A stretch of DNA of 64,000 bases from Candidatus Brocadia pituitae. Its GTDB lineage: Bacteria > Planctomycetota > Brocadiia > Brocadiales > Brocadiaceae. The notes under the pieces were generated by a model. The model was not told the DNA's origin, ran no database searches, and saw only the letters and a list, made by a program, of their open reading frames with translations. Made by a program: the position numbers and the translations under genes. Numbering within the stretch: position 1 is the stretch's first letter; each line of letters opens with the position of its first letter. Positions 60,661 to 64,000 of this stretch are shown here, one piece after another. Location: contig AP021856.1 of assembly GCA_017347445.1 (NCBI GenBank), positions 372,001-436,000 on the forward strand, given 5' to 3'.

Positions 60661-62136
60661 TTAATCCTTACTACTGTTGCCGACCATTAATTCTAAGTCA
60701 TCAGGTATCTCCCGTTTTTCTAAATCAATTCCTGCAGCAGAAAAAAACTTTTTTCTTACTGCGTCAAAGGTAATTCTCGAAAGCGACTTCTTGTCGTTTA
60801 CATCTCCGAAAATCCCCAGGTCAATGCTTCCTGCCGCCATGTTGGCATGTCCTCCGGCATTCATAAATCCAAAAGCCTTTTGTAATAAGAATGCGAGGTT
60901 GATTCTCGAATCTACACTTCGTGCTGATAGTTGAACTTTATCCTTGTCGATACCAAAAACAAGAACGGTGGATACGCCCTCCATCTGCAACATTAATTCA
61001 GCCGCCTGTGGCAACGCGTCCCGGTCATTGATAAATTCCGCAAAAGAAATCAAATATGAACCTCGTATCTCACGGCTTCGTATTGTCCTGCCAATGATAT
61101 CCATGGTTTCCGCACTCATGGGGGGATTTTCGATTTGATTTAAAAGCCCCGTATCCAGTAACGGCGAGAGGTAAGCTGCAGCATCGAGATCTTCCGTGGT
61201 TGTATTTCTGGTAAATCCTCCCGTGTCTACCCGAATCCCGTAACGGAGCGCTGTGGCAAGGGATGGATCGGGAATAATATTCAAATATCTCAGATACCTC
61301 GTCATGATGGTGGACGTGGCGCCAATCTTTGGTATTATTTCAACAAACTCGCCTTTTACAAGGCTAAAGTCGGTTAGATGATGATCAATAACAATATGAG
61401 GAACGGCATCTATGGGCAATATATTGTTTTTTGAAGGAATGGAGGCCTCTATCAACGCTACTTTATCTGCCTCATGGAGTATTTTCATTGCCTCATCTGC
61501 GGTATTTAACCGAATCAGATCGGTTTTTAACAAATTAACGAGAGCCCTGTTTTGCTGGTGGCCAATATTCCCACCGTAATAGATATTGGATTTAATATTA
61601 TATTTTTCCGCAATTCGTTTCAGGGCAAATCCGGAGGCAATGGCATCCGGATCTGGATTGTCCTGTAAGAAAATAGCTAATCCTCTGGTTGTCGCTGCCT
61701 GAATAACACGAACCAAACGGAAAACAGACCTTTTCACCTTTGCCATTTCTAGTTCATTCAGGAGTGCATTGGTAATGATCCTGACGGTTTGCACGGCCCG
61801 ATCAACTCCATGCTCTGATAATTCTGCGCCCTCTACCTCATCCGTTGCCCGCGATAAGATAAATTTGTCGGGAAATAACTTTCTTATCCGGTTCGCCAGG
61901 GCCAAATTATCCGCGTACGTTTTCTGCAGAAGGATAAAGGCGATGGTATTTTTTGTTGGTAACGAACCAATGTCAAGGGTAGGGATATCGGCAGTCAGAG
62001 TGCGGAGATTCGGTTCTTTTAAACCGGCAAACACCGCTTCGTTATTGTCAATCACCAGCGTCTCTTCACCAGACCGGCTTAAGGTCCTGGCCAAAGCGCT
62101 GCCGATTTCGTCACACCCCAGGATAATATACATCAT
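60661..62136 (-). CDS. TrkA-N domain fused to DHH/DHHA1 phosphoesterase
   Basis: 491 residues. Residues 1-130 form a TrkA/KTN-type Rossmann domain (MYIILGCDEIGSALARTLSR, ETLVIDNN). Residues about 150-350 are a DHH domain with DNPDPDAIASGFAL, VALIEAS and the namesake VIDHHLTD, then GATSTIMTRYL. The C-terminal DHHA1 part has NAGGHANMAAGSIDL. Such proteins are probable Mn-dependent phosphodiesterases, for instance of cyclic dinucleotides or oligonucleotides, gated by a nucleotide. AAGGA precedes the ATG. Confidence 0.85.
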   Translation of the reverse strand: MMYIILGCDEIGSALARTLSRSGEETLVIDNNEAVFAGLKEPNLRTLTADIPTLDIGSLPTKNTIAFILLQKTYADNLALANRIRKLFPDKFILSRATDEVEGAELSEHGVDRAVQTVRIITNALLNELEMAKVKRSVFRLVRVIQAATTRGLAIFLQDNPDPDAIASGFALKRIAEKYNIKSNIYYGGNIGHQQNRALVNLLKTDLIRLNTADEAMKILHEADKVALIEASIPSKNNILPIDAVPHIVIDHHLTDFSLVKGEFVEIIPKIGATSTIMTRYLRYLNIIPDPSLATALRYGIRVDTGGFTRNTTTEDLDAAAYLSPLLDTGLLNQIENPPMSAETMDIIGRTIRSREIRGSYLISFAEFINDRDALPQAAELMLQMEGVSTVLVFGIDKDKVQLSARSVDSRINLAFLLQKAFGFMNAGGHANMAAGSIDLGIFGDVNDKKSLSRITFDAVRKKFFSAAGIDLEKREIPDDLELMVGNSSKD

Positions 62137-62371
62137 TACGTCCTTTTCTTCAGAGAATTCTTTTTTTAGGAAATATCGAAAGGCGACACATTATACGATC
62201 ATGTCTTCTTGAAGTCAATATGAAATAATTCTGGTCTTTTCTTTGTTACTCTTAAGAAAAATACCAATTCCCTTCTTATTTATTTCGAAACCTTTTTCTG
62301 CTATTTTTTGTTTAACCTGTACTGTAAAGAAAAACAATTTTCTCATCACCTTTTTATGGTTAAGGGTCTCT

Positions 62372-63511
62372 ATGAATAAAAAATTTATCTATTTGGGTGT
62401 TTGGGCTGCTTTATTCATAAGTGCATGTTCATCAGATAAGAAAAATAGCGTTCACCTGGAAAAATACCCTGTTACAAATCCTATCGTAATGGATACAGAA
62501 CACGCGCATGATTACGTAGCAAATATCCATTCGTTGCAACATGTCGAGCTGAGGGCCAGGGTGAAAGGATACATCGAAAAAATTCATGTTGACGAAGGTG
62601 AAATCGTAAAGGCCGGGCAAGTGCTTTTTAGCATAAGCCGTCAGGAATATGAAGTGGCTGTATTAAAAGCGAAGGCGATGCTGAAGAGTGCTATTGCAGA
62701 AACAAAGACCGCTGAACTGGATTTGCAGAATGTAAAAATACTGGTGGAAAAAAATATCGTGTCAAAAACGGAGCTTTATATGGCCCGGTCTAAACTGGAT
62801 GCGCTTCGTGCAAAAGTGAATGAAACGAAATCGTATGTGGCAAGCGCCGAACTAAATCTGTCTTATACCGTTATTAAGGCGCCATTTGATGGAATCGTCG
62901 ACAGGTTTCCCAATAAGGCCGGAAGTTTTGTTGATGAGGGAACCCTGCTGACTACCCTTTCAGACAACAAAAAGGTATTTGCTTATTTTAATGTACCCGA
63001 AAAAGAGTATTTGGATTTTGTTACACTTATGGACTCAGAAAAGAAGAATGATGTGTCGCTCGTTTTAGCGAATAATCAAATTCACAAGTATAAAGGATGT
63101 ATCGATGCTGTGGCAGGAAAAATTGACAAAAATACCGGAAATATAGCTATCAGGGCATGTTTCCCGAATCCCGATCTTCGTTTGAGACAGGGTTCCAGTG
63201 GTGAGGTCAGGATAATAAAAGAAGAAAAAAACGCCTTGATAATTCCGCAAAAAGCAACTTTTGAAATTCAGGACAAGACATATGTATATACGGTAGATTC
63301 CGATAACACGGTAAAAATGCGCGGCGTTGTTCCCAAGCTTCGCATTCCCCATTTCTATATAATTGAATCCGGGTTATCTTCCAAGGATACTATTATTTAT
63401 GAAGGTATCCAACTGGTGAAAGTGGGAGATAAAATAATTCCCGAAGTTATTTCTATGAAGGAAATCCTGGCAGAACAACCTAAAAGCTCAAAGCTTGTTT
63501 GTGGCTCATAA
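62372..63511 (+). CDS. RND efflux periplasmic adaptor (MFP/HlyD family) lipoprotein
   Basis: About 379 residues from ATG 62372, which has AAGGG 7 bases upstream and a lipobox ISAC at Cys 18-20; a longer frame to 62243 would bury the signal. It has a biotinyl-lipoyl-like half (ELRARVKGYIEKIHVDEGEI, KAGQVLFSISRQEY), an alpha hairpin (about 100-150) and the second lipoyl half (YTVIKAPFDGIVDRFPNKAG). It links the inner-membrane pump to an outer-membrane channel. The pump gene follows 19 bases later. Confidence 0.9.
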   Translation: MNKKFIYLGVWAALFISACSSDKKNSVHLEKYPVTNPIVMDTEHAHDYVANIHSLQHVELRARVKGYIEKIHVDEGEIVKAGQVLFSISRQEYEVAVLKAKAMLKSAIAETKTAELDLQNVKILVEKNIVSKTELYMARSKLDALRAKVNETKSYVASAELNLSYTVIKAPFDGIVDRFPNKAGSFVDEGTLLTTLSDNKKVFAYFNVPEKEYLDFVTLMDSEKKNDVSLVLANNQIHKYKGCIDAVAGKIDKNTGNIAIRACFPNPDLRLRQGSSGEVRIIKEEKNALIIPQKATFEIQDKTYVYTVDSDNTVKMRGVVPKLRIPHFYIIESGLSSKDTIIYEGIQLVKVGDKIIPEVISMKEILAEQPKSSKLVCGS

Positions 63512-63530
63512 TTGAGATAGAAAATAAACC

Positions 63531-64000
63531 ATGAGTTCGAAATTTATCCATAGGCCTATTTTATCCATTGTGTTGTCTTTAATCATCACCCTGTTAGGGG
63601 CATTGGCTTTGATCAAATTGCCCATGGAGCAATTTCCCAGCATAGCTCCACCCGTGGTAAATGTCACTATTGAGTTTACCGGCGCCAACGCAGAAACCGT
63701 TACAAAGGCCGTTATTGTGCCTTTGGAACGTGCTATCAATGGTGTTCCGAGAATGAAGTATATGTCATCTATCTCGGGAAATGATGGCATGGGTATCGTG
63801 CAAGTCATTTTTGAAGTAGGCACCGACCCTGACATTGCCGCGGTAAATGTACAAAACAGGGTGGGCACCGTAGTAGACGAACTTCCTGCAGAGGTAATAA
63901 AAAACGGAGTAAAAATTGCCAAGGAAGAGAGAGCCATGCTGATGTATTTAGACATTTTCAGCACAGACACCGCTTTAGAAGAAAAATTCCTGTACAATTT
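63531..64000 (+). CDS. RND efflux pump inner-membrane protein, N-terminal part (runs off window)
   Basis: About 156 residues before the window edge: the first transmembrane helix FIHRPILSIVLSLIITLLGA, then KLPMEQFPSIAPPVVNVTIE, GANAETVTKAVIVPLERAIN and AAVNVQNRVG, all typical of the AcrB/HAE1 family. It exports hydrophobic compounds with proton uptake, together with the adaptor encoded just upstream. About 85% of the protein lies beyond the edge. Confidence 0.9.
   Translation, partial: MSSKFIHRPILSIVLSLIITLLGALALIKLPMEQFPSIAPPVVNVTIEFTGANAETVTKAVIVPLERAINGVPRMKYMSSISGNDGMGIVQVIFEVGTDPDIAAVNVQNRVGTVVDELPAEVIKNGVKIAKEERAMLMYLDIFSTDTALEEKFLYN

Noticed and set aside
1-64000. CRISPR array, tRNA or rRNA genes
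   Set aside because: No regularly spaced direct repeats, no tRNA T-loop signature within a cloverleaf, and no rRNA sequence was recognised on reading both strands.

Overview
The window looks like a chromosomal segment of an anammox-type planctomycete (Candidatus Brocadia/Kuenenia relatives). This is an inference. It rests on a squalene-hopene cyclase with HpnG- and HpnH-like hopanoid genes, an ISAzo13 ('Rhodopirellula-type') transposase, a TrkA-DHH phosphoesterase, moderate GC with A/T-rich intergenic stretches, and many small dispersed repeats. No rRNA, tRNA or CRISPR array was seen, and no anammox marker (hydrazine synthase, hydrazine dehydrogenase) lies inside the window.

Layout. 0-30 kb is mostly core chromosome: the start of gyrA, a metallo-beta-lactamase-fold hydrolase and a tandem NDK-like protein on the minus strand; a 1-kb non-coding region rich in inverted repeats; tex; a SagB-like nitroreductase; a sugar-nucleotide/surface-polysaccharide cluster (UDP-glucuronate decarboxylase, FMN reductase, phosphomannomutase with a Cys-rich N-terminal extension, STN+HEAT protein, wHTH regulator, glycosyltransferase, methyltransferase); squalene-hopene cyclase; an acyl-CoA-synthetase-type protein; a moxR-DUF58-batD-batA operon; an FMN glutamate-synthase-like protein; recN-rluB; thiC; and gph.

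30-55 kb is accessory DNA. It holds a GC-rich Tat-lipoprotein gene and two groups of integron-type gene cassettes with attC-like sites but no integron integrase. Group one, on the minus strand at 31.8-36.7 kb, contains a PIN toxin-antitoxin pair, an HD hydrolase and a DUF2726 protein. Group two, on the plus strand at 49.3-50.9 kb, contains an AbiU2/HEPN-like gene and a higBA pair. An ISAzo13 element split by an IS3-family element sits in the first group. Further mobile DNA includes an IS91-family transposase behind a decayed tyrosine recombinase, two RAYT/Y1 transposase remnants, and a complete IS with perfect 22-bp ends whose transposase carries an N-terminal DUF4338 (DruA-like) domain. Core genes interleave with these: an MCP, a second bat-type group, mtnA, purE, hpnG, hpnH and a mobB-like gene.

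55-64 kb is again chromosomal. A compact operon encodes a GcvH-like protein lacking the lipoyl lysine, a DUF1611/DgcN-like protein, an enolase-superfamily epimerase and an M20 deacylase. Together the last three fit N-acetylation, epimerisation and deacylation of D-glutamate or a related acyl amino acid. A strong terminator is followed by a lipoprotein with Pro-Glu-Ala-Pro repeats and seven tandem 19-residue Cys/His modules, a TrkA-DHH phosphoesterase and the start of an RND efflux operon.
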